In this document: in pieces, positions 1 through 9,553 of the stretch
Layout of the letters: every line of letters begins with the position of its first letter
How positions within the stretch are numbered: the first letter of the stretch is position 1
Origin: Falciphora oryzae
Lineage: Eukaryota; Ascomycota; Sordariomycetes; Magnaporthales; Magnaporthaceae
Reading direction: 5' to 3'
DNA: 64,000 bases
Assembly: GCA_000733355.1 (NCBI GenBank)
Contig: JNVV01000010.1
Span: forward strand, 156,735-220,734
Notes under the pieces: model-generated
Told to the model about the DNA's origin: nothing
The model's database searches: none
The model's input: the letters and a program-made list of their open reading frames with translations, nothing else
Position numbers and translations under genes: made by a program

Positions 1-1
1 C

Positions 2-845
2 ATGGCAAGCGGGTCCGGCTACTCGGGGTTCGTTATAGAATCAGCCCTGGCAAAGCGGCTAGCTAGGGAGCCTGGACTACGGCACGCCCAACAGCGCCGG
101 CCTGAGCAGTCGCTGAACCTGGCCCGGCGCAGCAACGTCGAGGCGCTGTTCGCCTACATTGCCGGTGAGGAGGTGCTCTCGCCCTGCAAGAACTGCCGCA
201 AGGGCCATGGCCCCTGGACCTCATGCGTCATTGTCGATGGCCAGATGTGTGGGAGCTGCGCCAACTGTTGGTTTAACGCGTCTGGCGCAAGGTGTTCTTT
301 TCACGGTACGCCATCATCTCCCTGACTGCAGCCCCTTACCTCTTAGCGCCATAGTTGGCTACCTGACCACTCCCACGACGAACTCCCAAACTAAGAGCTA
401 AATATTTTCAAACTGCGCACTGCAAACAGAAACTCGGAACGTGCAAGGCCACCCTCTTCCGCAGCAGGGGCAGCACACGCAGCATCACGCTCACGCCTTG
501 CAGGCCGCCGTCGGGTCCTCCTCCCAGGACCCTTATTCCGTCGCCAGCCCCTTGGCTCTAGCTCCGCCGCCCAGCGCTCCGGGCGGAAACATCAACTTTG
601 GATCGGGCTTCAGCATGACGGATGCCGCCGTCAGGTACACGGTCGAGCGCTGCATGTCCGACGTCCGCGCCGCGGACAAGAAGGCGAGGCAGCTGATCAA
701 GGTCGAGATAGCCGCTAAGCAGCTGGCCTTGCAGATTCTCGAGTACGAGGAGATTGCCGCCAGCGAAGACCACGAGGCCCACGGGGCCGATGGCGCTGGC
801 CAGCCCGTCCAGGACCCGGTCGGGGTCGGGGCCGCGGCTTCATGA
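2..845 (+). CDS. DUF3716-like cysteine-rich protein, unknown function (5' end possibly outside the window)
   Basis: Two exons are modelled, 2-305 and 430-845. The donor is GTACGC at 306 and the acceptor ACAG ends at 429; joining them keeps the frame (phase 1). The first exon holds a cysteine pattern, C-x2-C-x-K-G-x-G-P-W-x2-C followed by G-x-C-x2-C and a final C-S-F (about residues 60-100). This resembles the fungal DUF3716 domain, which probably binds metal, though that role is not established. An upstream segment rich in Arg and Gln (L-A-R-R-S-N-V-E-A-L) is also typical of these proteins. The second exon is low complexity (Gln, His, Pro) and then ends in a helical, charged segment. The first ATG is at base 2, so the true start may lie to the left. 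I know no function for it. Confidence 0.6.
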
Positions 846-1846
846 AACGGAGAGCCGGATGGCGAGTATCCCTTTGAGTGCCGTTGGGCTGCACTGGCTG
901 AAACAGGAAAGCTATGTCTGGAATAGGAAAACGATCCCTGGATTTGCCCTTGGAGAAAATGTGTGGTTGGCGAGAGGGAAGATCTACAGTTTGCGGCCCA
1001 ACGGCACTCAAGAGGATAGCCTTGCCGCGAGCTCCATTTCCTGCCAGGCAGAAGATGTCTGTCTTCAGATAGTCATGGTGATTATCATGTACAAGTAGGC
1101 CAAGGACGACATGCTTCCTGGAGACTAGGCGGTACCTATATAGACTCCTTGGGCCCGTCTGCAGAGACCAGGCGCCCGGGTAGACGGCCCACGATCGAGA
1201 GCGGTCTTGTCCTGGGGCAAAATGTATGACTTCAAAATGTCACTTCACACCACCCATCTAGACGTGAACAGACTCCCATCACTTATCACGCTTTGCAAGC
1301 CGGACTGTTACCGTCAACGAGGAGACCAAGTAAATTTGACCATCACATGTAGCAGGTCACGCCAGCCAGACAACTGACTCACAGCAGCAGATTAAATAGA
1401 CTTGTTGAGCTTCTCGCTTTTTCACGTTCAAATGCAAATAGATCCCCCGTCCGGTCTCCAAATCGTCGAAAAGCCGTAAATCTGATAGGGAGTCCGCTAC
1501 TGTATAGCGTCATAATCGAGAGACACAAGTGTCAACTGTAGAAACCAGCAATGAAAGAAATAAGTTGAATATAGAAATAGCGTGACACAGAGAAGAAAAA
1601 GGCGAGAAAGTGGAAGTAATAATAGAAATAGAGAAATACGTAGAAAAAATAAAAGCGAAAGGGGGACGGGTAAGGATGGCCGAGAATCCTTGGGTGGTTT
1701 GGTGTCCGCCTCCCCCTCGTCAAGTACAGGGCGCTCTTGCGCCACGGCACATAAACCGTAGTATGTGCGCCCAAGGGTCGTCGATTATTTGATGCATATT
1801 GGGTATCCGATGGAGAAGATTGGGGGATGGTTACGAAGGCTTTGTC
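846..1846. other. Intergenic region, tail to tail
   Basis: This region lies between the DUF3716-like gene and the 3' end of the G-alpha gene. It should hold both 3' UTRs. It is A/T-rich near 1380-1660 with purine-rich stretches. I see no gene in it; the open frames here are short and look like chance. Confidence 0.5.
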
Positions 1847-3157
1847 CTAGATGAGACCGCAGAGACGGAGATTCTCCTGTATGATAATATCTGCGTGGGA
1901 GGTAGGCCAGGTTAGCAAGGTTCCGGGCGAATGGGGCTGGTAAAAGACTGTGTGCGAGATTCAGCGAGCTAGAAGGGACCATACCGTTGACAGCAGCCAT
2001 AACGAAGCGAATCTGTGTGGTGTCGGTTGCGCAGGTGAAGTGGGTGTAGATCTGCTTGGTCTCGTGCTGGTTCAGGCTAACGAAGCGGTTGAGGATGTAA
2101 TCGCAGGCCGCGGCGTAGTCGTCGCCACCCTCATAGTCTGGGAAGTAGTTCTTCATGGGGCTGATCGGCAGCTTCTCCTTGAAGCGATCAATCTTGTTCA
2201 GGAAAAGGATGATGGACGTCTTGATGAACCACCTCGAGTTGCAGATGGAGTCGAAGAGCGTCAGAGCCTCCTGCATGCGGTTTACTGTCTCGTCCTCGAA
2301 CAGCAGCTGGTCGTACTCGGATATGGCGACGAGGAAAAGGATGGTGGTGACGTTCTCGAAGCAGTGGATCCACTTCTTGCGCTCTGATCGCTGGCCGCCG
2401 ACGTCGAACATGCGGTAGGTCAGGTCACCGATGATGAAAGTGGTCTCGGTGATACCAGTCGTCTTGACACGAGACCTCAGCACATCCTGGTCGTTGGGCA
2501 TGTAGTCTGGTGCGGCGATGCGGGCGATGTTGTCGAAGTAGCTGTAGTCGGCATGTTAGCGGCTGGTCCTAGAAGTAGACAGCAAGGAATAGGTGCGGCA
2601 TACTATCTGGCCGAGTCGTTCAGCTGGTATTCCCTCGATCGCTTGAAGCACTCCTGCACGCCGCGGTCCTTCCACAGAGCCTCAATGGCATTTCCAACCT
2701 CGGGCGGCAGGACATCGCCCTCGATCTGGGCGGGCTGCATGAAGATGGTCTGCACATGGTACTCCATCCGCTGGTCTTCGAGGGGCAGCTCCAGCGACTC
2801 CATGGCCTCGAGAATAACGCGCATCGACTGGACCGTGTTGCTGAAGATGATCTCCTTGAAGGACTCGCGCTCGTCCCGGGAGTAGCCGCCCTCGTGAATG
2901 AGCTTCATTTGCTTCAGGATCGTCGACTTTCCAGATTCACCAGCACCTGGAAGAGGTAAGGAAACGGGTCAGTCTGTCGCTGGCGCAAGGGGGCGCTGTG
3001 GCAACGGCAATTGGGTTTGCGGATGGAGAGACAACGTACCCAGAAGCAGCATCTTAATCTCATTGCGCTGCTGCAGGCGATCCCTCTTGAGCTGGTTCTC
3101 AATCTCCTCGTTCCGGGCCTTGCCCTCCTTCTCCTCCGTGCTCATCCCGCAACCCAT
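1847..3157 (-). CDS. magB: Heterotrimeric G protein alpha subunit, group I (GNA-1/MagB/CPG-1 type)
   Basis: Four exons on the minus strand, 3157-3040, 2946-2604, 2541-1985 and 1890-1847, give 353 residues, the normal length for the family. All junctions keep phase and rebuild family sequence. The N-terminus MGCGMS carries Gly2 for myristoylation and Cys3 for palmitoylation. The nucleotide-binding motifs are GAGESGKST, DVGGQ, NKID and TCAT. The tail ends CGLI, whose cysteine is the pertussis-toxin ADP-ribosylation site of Gi-type subunits. In filamentous fungi this protein couples membrane receptors to cAMP and MAPK signalling and affects growth, conidiation, mating and, in pathogens, infection structures. 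It acts at the plasma membrane with beta-gamma. The last exon codes only for the final 14 residues plus the first shared codon, so open-frame calls miss the true C-terminus. The upstream region is unusually long. Confidence 0.97.
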
Positions 3158-3162
3158 CTTGG

Positions 3163-3565
3163 CTGATTGAACCCCGACCGGGCGAACGAGACAAGAGTGA
3201 CGCAGGGGAGCGCGGTGAGGTGTGCGGGGATTGTGCCGATGCTCTCGGGTGAAACTGGTTGGCGGCACGAATTAGCGCGAGCTCCTGCTCATGTCGAGCG
3301 TCACGGTCGAGATATGAAATGGTGTTCGAGTCGGGTCGTGTTGTTGTTGTTGTTGTTCTTCGTTTCTTCCTGGGCGATTCGGGGACCTGGGGCACACGGT
3401 TTGTGCGACGACTCGGTGCTGAGAGATGGCACGGGTCGGCGCGAAGCAGACGGACAAACAAGAAAAGAACGAAAGGACGGGACGGATCACGAGATGAAAT
3501 TCTAAGAGAGGCGAGCGAGGGAGGCCCTAGGAAGGCGGCTCAGATTTGGGAGTAGACTTACTTAC
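3163..3565 (-). other. Possible 5' UTR intron of the G-alpha gene
   Basis: On the minus strand a strong donor, CTTGG|GTAAGTAAGT, lies at 3565. An acceptor, TTCAATCAG, ends at 3163, only five bases before the start codon. The pair would remove 403 nt from the leader. This is inferred from splice motifs alone; no clear branch site was identified. Confidence 0.35.
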
Positions 3566-5064
3566 CCAAGGAGTCGGCACAGCAAGCACCTGCAGGCAGT
3601 GGGTCGTCAATTGGGATTGAATTGATGTGCAGTCGATCAGCGGCGGCAGCACGGAGTCGCAAAACAATGAGGAAATAGCGAGAGAAGGGAGCGAGAAGTG
3701 GCAAGAAGAGAAAGGAAAGCAAGGGAGGGGAAAGAACGGATGTTTGATCTCCACGATGGGTGGCCGCTGGATGGTTGTGCGGTTTGAAGGCTGTGAGCGC
3801 TGGAACGGGTCCGACGGCGAGGAAAGAGGAAGGGGGAAAGGAGGCGGAATGGGTTTGGCGCTGGCTGTCAATGCTGCACCACCGTAATTTTGCAGTGAAG
3901 CCAGAGGCCCCAGTGTTGGAAGGGTGGAGAAGCCTGCATGGGCCCGTCCATCCCAAGCCAATCGCAGGCCCCAGCCGCCGCCTCTGCACTCCCCATGTGG
4001 AGACCTCCAATTGAAATGTCCCAGGTCCGTCTCCACCCAACTCATCTCATCAGCTGCGCTGCAGCTCCATTGCCGAGATCAAATATCGCGACGCCGATGC
4101 TGTCGCGACGCCAACCGGGGCAGCCCACACCTCGCCCACCTCCATAATTCATACACGGTATCCATCCATGCCTGCGCGCTCACCTCGGGGCAGCGCCGGC
4201 GGCAGCAGCCGTTCCTTGCGCGACCTGTTCCAGCATTGCTTGGTAGGGCATCCCGCGCGCTGCACCACGCTGGCACGTGGGAGCCATTCCCAAATGACAG
4301 TATCTTGGGAAGGAAGCCATCCAGACGTGTGCCTCCTAGCACCGATCTCTCCAGGCACTTGGTCTAGTTGTCTACGACTCCTGCAAACACAACACGATGT
4401 CATTGGCATATTTGGCTATTGGCTCCCGGTCAGATACCTACCCAGGTACTTACTAGTACTAGTAACATCGGTGGGTATTTACAACAGAGTCCGTACCTGC
4501 TTCTGGCGTTGCTGAGATCACCGCAAGGATTGAAGTCTCGCTTTCTTTCTTCATTTTCTTTTTCTGTCTTTCACCCCCTTTCATTTTCCCGAGCTCACTC
4601 TATTTCCCCACCCGACATCTCAACTCCCGGAAAATTCGCACACCACATTCCCCGGCACGTCAGTTGAATATCAAAACACCAGTACACCGCACTTCTCATG
4701 CATGCGCACGAAAGTCGAGCGCATGCGCGTTGTGGATTGTTTGCTTCTGCATCCGTCCCCGTCGACCCAAATGATCTCCATCCACTCCCTATCTGGCTCT
4801 GAAAGGGGCTGGGGCAGGAAAATATGGACAGGGGCATGGACAGGCAGGTGGTGCGGTCTGTGGAGACCCTTGTTTGTCATTAACCCAGCTGAACCAGGAT
4901 CCTCTTTGCATACTGGTTTCCTTTGTGAAAAATCCCGTGGCTTCAGCGCTCGGACGGACGCCTAGGACCAGGCTGATCGAAGAGGAAGGAGGAGACCGGC
5001 CAGATATGGCAGTGGAGAGGAATTAAACAAAGTTAATGTCAAAAGCAATAGGTGAGAGAGAGGG

Positions 5065-5085
5065 AAAAAAAAAAAAAAAAAAAAA
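5065..5085. repeat. Poly-A/T homopolymer, 21 bases
   Basis: An uninterrupted run of A in intergenic sequence, directly after a GAGAGAG stretch. Confidence 0.9.
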
Positions 5086-6722
5086 GGCACGAAAGGGTGG
5101 CGACAGGACCGCCGATGCACGAGTGGCTCATGTCGTAAACAACAGACAGGGGCCCCATGGCAGGCCAAAGAGTCTGAATCAGGGGATCGGATTGGATCCA
5201 TGCCGGGAAAGAGTCCACAGCGCACACCTTGGACGCACGGAGGACCAAGCTAGGCAATTCGCCGCACAGCTCAGCACGCAGCGAAGACAAAGAGAAGGAG
5301 AAAAAAAAAATCAGACGAGCGGACGAAATTTCCCCAGACTAGCGTTCGTATCGTTGGGCCTGCCTGGCCAGCCTGGCCCGGGGGTAGGGATCCGTCGCCA
5401 AGCTGTGTGCGGCGCTGCGCGTCTCCGCGCCAGAGATCTTTGCAGCCAGAGACGGGCACGTCCGCAAAAAAGTGGGTCGTGAAATAGCAATTCTACCCCT
5501 GTTCTTCCCTTCACCGCACAACCTCGCGACTTCAATCGATCATATCTCAAGCAAAACAGCTTATTTTACGAAAAAGAAAACTTGTTTATAAAACCGAGCT
5601 ACAGTTTTTTCTTCTACTTCAATTTTGTTCTATTCCGACCCTATTATTCTGTGTTGCTGCAGGTGCATTGTGGGAGAACTTTTTACGACCCACCTTTCTT
5701 TTTTTTTTTGGCGGACGTGACGGGCAGTGTGCAGGCGCCAGACTCCCTGGCTAAACACGCAACTAAGGCGCAAGTTGGCCGCGAGGGGCGCCCGGCGGGT
5801 TGGCTGGCTCTTGATGGAACGACCGAGGCACAAGGCCGGGCATCCCAAGCTGCACGCGGGGCCCTCGGCTAGCTGGCAAGGTTGCGGGTTGTCCGGCGTC
5901 CTTTTCCATGCTTGTCCGCCCGTCTGCCAGGTTTCCGCCGTCCCGGACAAGGAAACCTCAAACCACGACGTCCATGGAGTGGATCCCCGTCCTTGATTTG
6001 ATTGCATCAAATTCGTTTCTCCGACAGGCGTCTGGCCTGCGAGAAGGATGCGTTTTCGTATCGCCTCTGATCCTTCTGGCTTTATTCTAGAAGCCCTGCA
6101 AAGAAACTCGCCGTGTCCCCTGCCCGCTGGAAACTTCACCCACCACACTGGTAGCTAGGTATTTGACTACCCGGTATCCTCTAACTAGAGGTAGCTAGGT
6201 AGGCAGGTGGGTGATGAGCACACTTACGTATATGACTTTGGACCGGTCGACCGACTTTTGACCAGGACAATTGGTCTATCTATCCGTTTGGTTGGAGATT
6301 TGCTAGTGCCTTTTCATCATGAGAACGTCGCGTGGAATTATCTACATCCTCACTTACTACCCCACCTATTTAGGTAGCACGGGAGGTAGTGCAATTACTC
6401 AATAGTTCAATATCTCTTGGGAGCTGTCCATCTCACACCCATTGGTAGCCCATTGAGTCAAATGCATAGGTCCAGCATTCCTGCACTCCTTGGCGTCGTG
6501 CGTTGGCTCAAGTGGCTCAAGGGAATCAATGCAGGAGCCAATCAACAACGGCGGTGTTGTCGGCCACACCGCAACCTGGATATGTTGGCGGTCTGCTAAA
6601 CATCCACGCCCGTCGTGCCAATTCTAGATATTCTTCCGTTCCATCGACCCCTCCTCCCGTCCTCCCCACGCCCAACACCGACATCACCACTGCCGCAGTT
6701 CCCTTTCGCCCCGATCCCCGCC

Positions 6723-7886
6723 ATGGCGATCCCTTCAACTCGACTTGGCGGTCCAGGTGAGTTTCGGTCCGGCCCGTGAGCTGCGTCAGTCCCAACTCGG
6801 GCCGAAGCTTCACGCGTCGTCGCATGTTCATTCCCAAGCCCCCGCCCTTCTCTTCGTAACCATCGCTGTCCATTCTCGCTGTGCGAGTGAGATGGGTAGT
6901 ATCAAAACAAAGCAATGTCCTCCAATACAACATTGTTAACATTGTTAATAACAATAATGATGTTGAAAACCCCCACCCTCTAGCCTTCAGCCAGAGTGTC
7001 GGCGACGATGTCGAGGCCGAATATGACCGCCTCCGGGAGCTTGCCCGGCAGGAAGCAGCCAAGCGCGGCTCATGCTTCGAGAGGGTACGTTATGGTCTAC
7101 CACCTACACCTACTCACTGCCTGTCTTTTTACTCCGACAGATCCCATGCTGTGATCTATAAGAGATAGATAGGATCTTCTACTCCTGCAGCCTGAGCTCG
7201 GAAATATGCCTCCCGGGCTTTGTTAAATGGGGGGGAATGCAGCTTGCTTGCTAAGACATCTACTGGACGGTCCCGATGTGGTCTCGCTCGTCGCTACTAC
7301 CCCCTTACAGTCCCGTGAAGCCTATAGCAAGGGCGATGGCGCCGAGGCCAAGCGTCTGTCAGACGAGGGCAAAAAGCACGGGGCCGCGATGGAAAAATAC
7401 AACAAACAAGCCTCCGACTATATTTTCCGCGAGAATAATGCCCCTGAGCGGGTCCCGGAAGATACAATAGACTTGCATGGGCAATTTGTGGAGGAAGGAG
7501 AGAGGATCCTGGAGGCCCGCATCCGCGACGCGAAGGCTCGCGGGCAAACCCACCTTCACGTCATCGTGGGCAAGGGGAACCACAGCGCCGGCCGCGTTCA
7601 AAAGATCAAACCGAGTGTCGAAAAGCTCTGCCGCGAGCTCCGCCTGGACTATGCTACCGAGGAAAACGAAGGCCGCATATACGTCGATTTGACTGGCGCC
7701 AAAGTCGGCACACCCCCGCCTCAGACTGGTGGCCACCATGCACCAAGCCACTCCCAGCACCACCAGCACCACCAGCATCATAGCCACCACCAGTCGCAAC
7801 AACATCACCACCAACAGCAGCAACAACAGGATGATGACCTCGTCGGAATCCTTCTCAAGAAGATACCCTGCTGCATCGTCATGTGA
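6723..7886 (+). CDS. DUF1771 and Smr domain protein with a C-terminal CaaX box
   Basis: Three exons, 6723-6756, 6984-7084 and 7311-7886, give 236 residues. The first intron acceptor at 6983 was chosen because it is the one that keeps phase. Residues about 20-88 match DUF1771 (E-Y-D-R-L-R...A-K-Y/N-K-Q-A-S). The Smr domain follows, with D-L-H-G at 99-102 and the G-K-G-N-H-S loop at about 132-137. Smr domains bind and often cleave RNA; family members act in ribosome rescue and no-go decay. After the domain comes a His/Gln-rich linker (about 180-215) and then the tail L-L-K-K-I-P-C-C-I-V-M. The last four residues fit a farnesylation CaaX box, with a second cysteine that could be palmitoylated. 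That would place the protein on a membrane, which is unusual for an RNA-acting domain. Confidence 0.9.
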
Positions 7887-8399
7887 CGACGTGGCCCCGT
7901 ACGACGCAGAACGCACCAGATTTCAACTCTGGACGGCTTATGGAAACGACTTATGCGATATAGGGATATTTAAAGGGGACTGGGTCCGCAATTATATACA
8001 TCGAGACATGTATACATGTATATGTATGTATATTAGGCGGGAGATCTTTGGGCGAGATGCTTGGTGTGATGTTTTTGGTCTCTCGTCACAAATCTATCGT
8101 AATTAAAGCAAGGCGGAGGCAATGTCACACCTTCTCGGGCCTTTGAACGAGCAGCTGACAGAACCGCGACCTGGACATGGTAGCAAAAACGCCGTCCATC
8201 CTTCCATCCACCAGAGCCCTTGCTTAGCCCAGTGATCCGCGCAGTGCACAAGTCGTTGGCACAGGCGGATACATAACCAGGCCTCTCGTGTCACTTGCTT
8301 TGACCCGACGCCTAACTATACAGGTAGCGCGGCGCCCATATACCGCCTCGAATCAGATACGGGCCGGTGGCGACGGTTGCTCAAGCCGTACCGAGCTCG
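7887..8399. other. Convergent 3' region between the Smr gene and mic10
   Basis: About 510 bp between two gene ends. It includes an A/T-rich stretch with ATACATGTATACATG-like alternation near 8005-8035, which could support 3' end formation. No gene seen. Confidence 0.4.
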
Positions 8400-8788
8400 C
8401 TACGCCTGCTTGCGGATCTCCCTGGATGCTTGCTTCAGGTTGTAATTGCACTCTTCGTAGGCCCGACCGGCACCGAAGCCCGCGCCGACAAATGCAGGCC
8501 ATGCCCTGCGCTTGAACAGTAGCACAGAGAACACCACGCCGAAGCCGAGGCCAAGGGTCGACTTGATCAGGAGGTTCGACAGGCAGTGATCCCACTGGGC
8601 GCCGGGTGTTCATTGCGTTAGCAAGGGCAACCAGGCGGGGGGGGCAGAGACGATGCGAGGCGGAGCTGAGGGCTAGGTCAAGCGGGAGCCATCCATCAAT
8701 CCATCCGTACCTTCTCGTTGAGAAGCGCCTCGCTAACGGGGCGCGAGACAGCGTGGGAGCGCCTGGGAGGGAGCGACGTCTCTGACAT
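8400..8788 (-). CDS. mic10: MICOS complex subunit Mic10 (inner-membrane cristae junction protein)
   Basis: Two exons, 8788-8711 and 8594-8400, give 90 residues. Exon 1 codes for an N-terminal segment ending S-E-A-L-L-N-E-K, and exon 2 opens W-D-H-C-L-S-N-L-L-I-K-S. The intron has a GTACGG donor, a GCTAAC branch site and a CCAG acceptor. Two short hydrophobic segments each carry a glycine motif: G-L-G-F-G in the first and G-A-G-F-G-A-G in the second. These are the hallmarks of Mic10, whose glycine motifs drive oligomerisation and membrane bending at cristae junctions. A K-R-R loop separates the two segments. The small size and intron hide this gene from simple open-frame scans. It faces urb2 head to head. 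Confidence 0.95.
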
Positions 8789-9153
8789 GGTGGCCGGCGG
8801 TTCGCTGTCGCGGGGGATTCTCAGTCAGCCATTGGACTCATCCAGCAGATGCCCACGATGCTTTCCGCCTACCTCAATTGCGCCAATCGCTCGGTTTCCG
8901 TTGGTTGCTGGTAAGATGGTCGTGGTGATTGTGGGAGTGATCGGGTGCTACGAAGTCGGGAATTGCCGTGCCGCCATGTCCAAGGGAATGACGAAGGCGG
9001 TGTAGATTTTGATGCCGAGCGCGGCAGAATTTTTTAGTCTTTGGCCGACCCCTGCCGGTCCTGCGGTTTTCGGGAAAAGCAGTTGTTTGTGAAAAGAAGG
9101 GAAGAAGAGAAAGATAAAAGAAAAAAAAGACGGAGAAGAAAGGAAGGAAAACA

Positions 9154-9156
<3 letters not shown>

Positions 9157-9195
<39 letters not shown>
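9157..9195. repeat. (GA)n microsatellite running into the gap
   Basis: About 19 GA units stop abruptly at the first N. The true repeat is probably longer and is the likely cause of the gap. Confidence 0.9.
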
Positions 9196-9386
9196 NNNNN
9201 NNNNNNNNNNNNNNNNNNNNNNNNNNNNNNNNNNNNNNNNNNNNNNNNNNNNNNNNNNNNNNNNNNNNNNNNNNNNNNNNNNNNNNNNNNNNNNNNNNNN
9301 NNNNNNNNNNNNNNNNNNNNNNNNNNNNNNNNNNNNNNNNNNNNNNNNNNNNNNNNNNNNNNNNNNNNNNNNNNNNNNNNNNNNNN
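9196..9386. other. Assembly gap (191 N)
   Basis: A run of N between a GA repeat and an A-rich stretch. No sequence information. Confidence 1.
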
Positions 9387-9553
9387 AAAAAGGCAAAGGC
9401 CAAACCTCAGAAAACTGTTGATCCAGCTCACATTGAGGGGGCGGAAAAAAAAGGAAAGAAAAAGGAAAAGAAGGACAAAAAAGAAAAGGGAAAAAGGAGA
9501 GCGAAACACGGGGACCTCGGAGGACACCCGTCCTCCACTCCACCACTCCAACC

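Larger units (their letters stand above)
3158..6722. promoter_or_regulatory. Long gene-free region between the divergent G-alpha and Smr genes
   Basis: About 3.6 kb without a recognisable coding gene separates the G-alpha start from the Smr gene start. It contains a possible leader intron (3163-3565), a 21-base A run (5065-5085), pyrimidine-rich stretches near 4545-4620 and short TAGGTA/CTAGCTA-type runs near 6150-6210. The frames seen here have no family resemblance. It probably holds the G-alpha promoter and 5' UTR and, at the right end, the Smr promoter. Confidence 0.45.
8789..9553. promoter_or_regulatory. Divergent promoter region between mic10 and urb2, interrupted by an assembly gap
   Basis: The region contains a long purine-rich tract, a (GA)n repeat at 9157-9195, a run of N at 9196-9386 and another A/G-rich stretch up to about 9510. 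Frames that cross the N run are artefacts. Confidence 0.5.
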
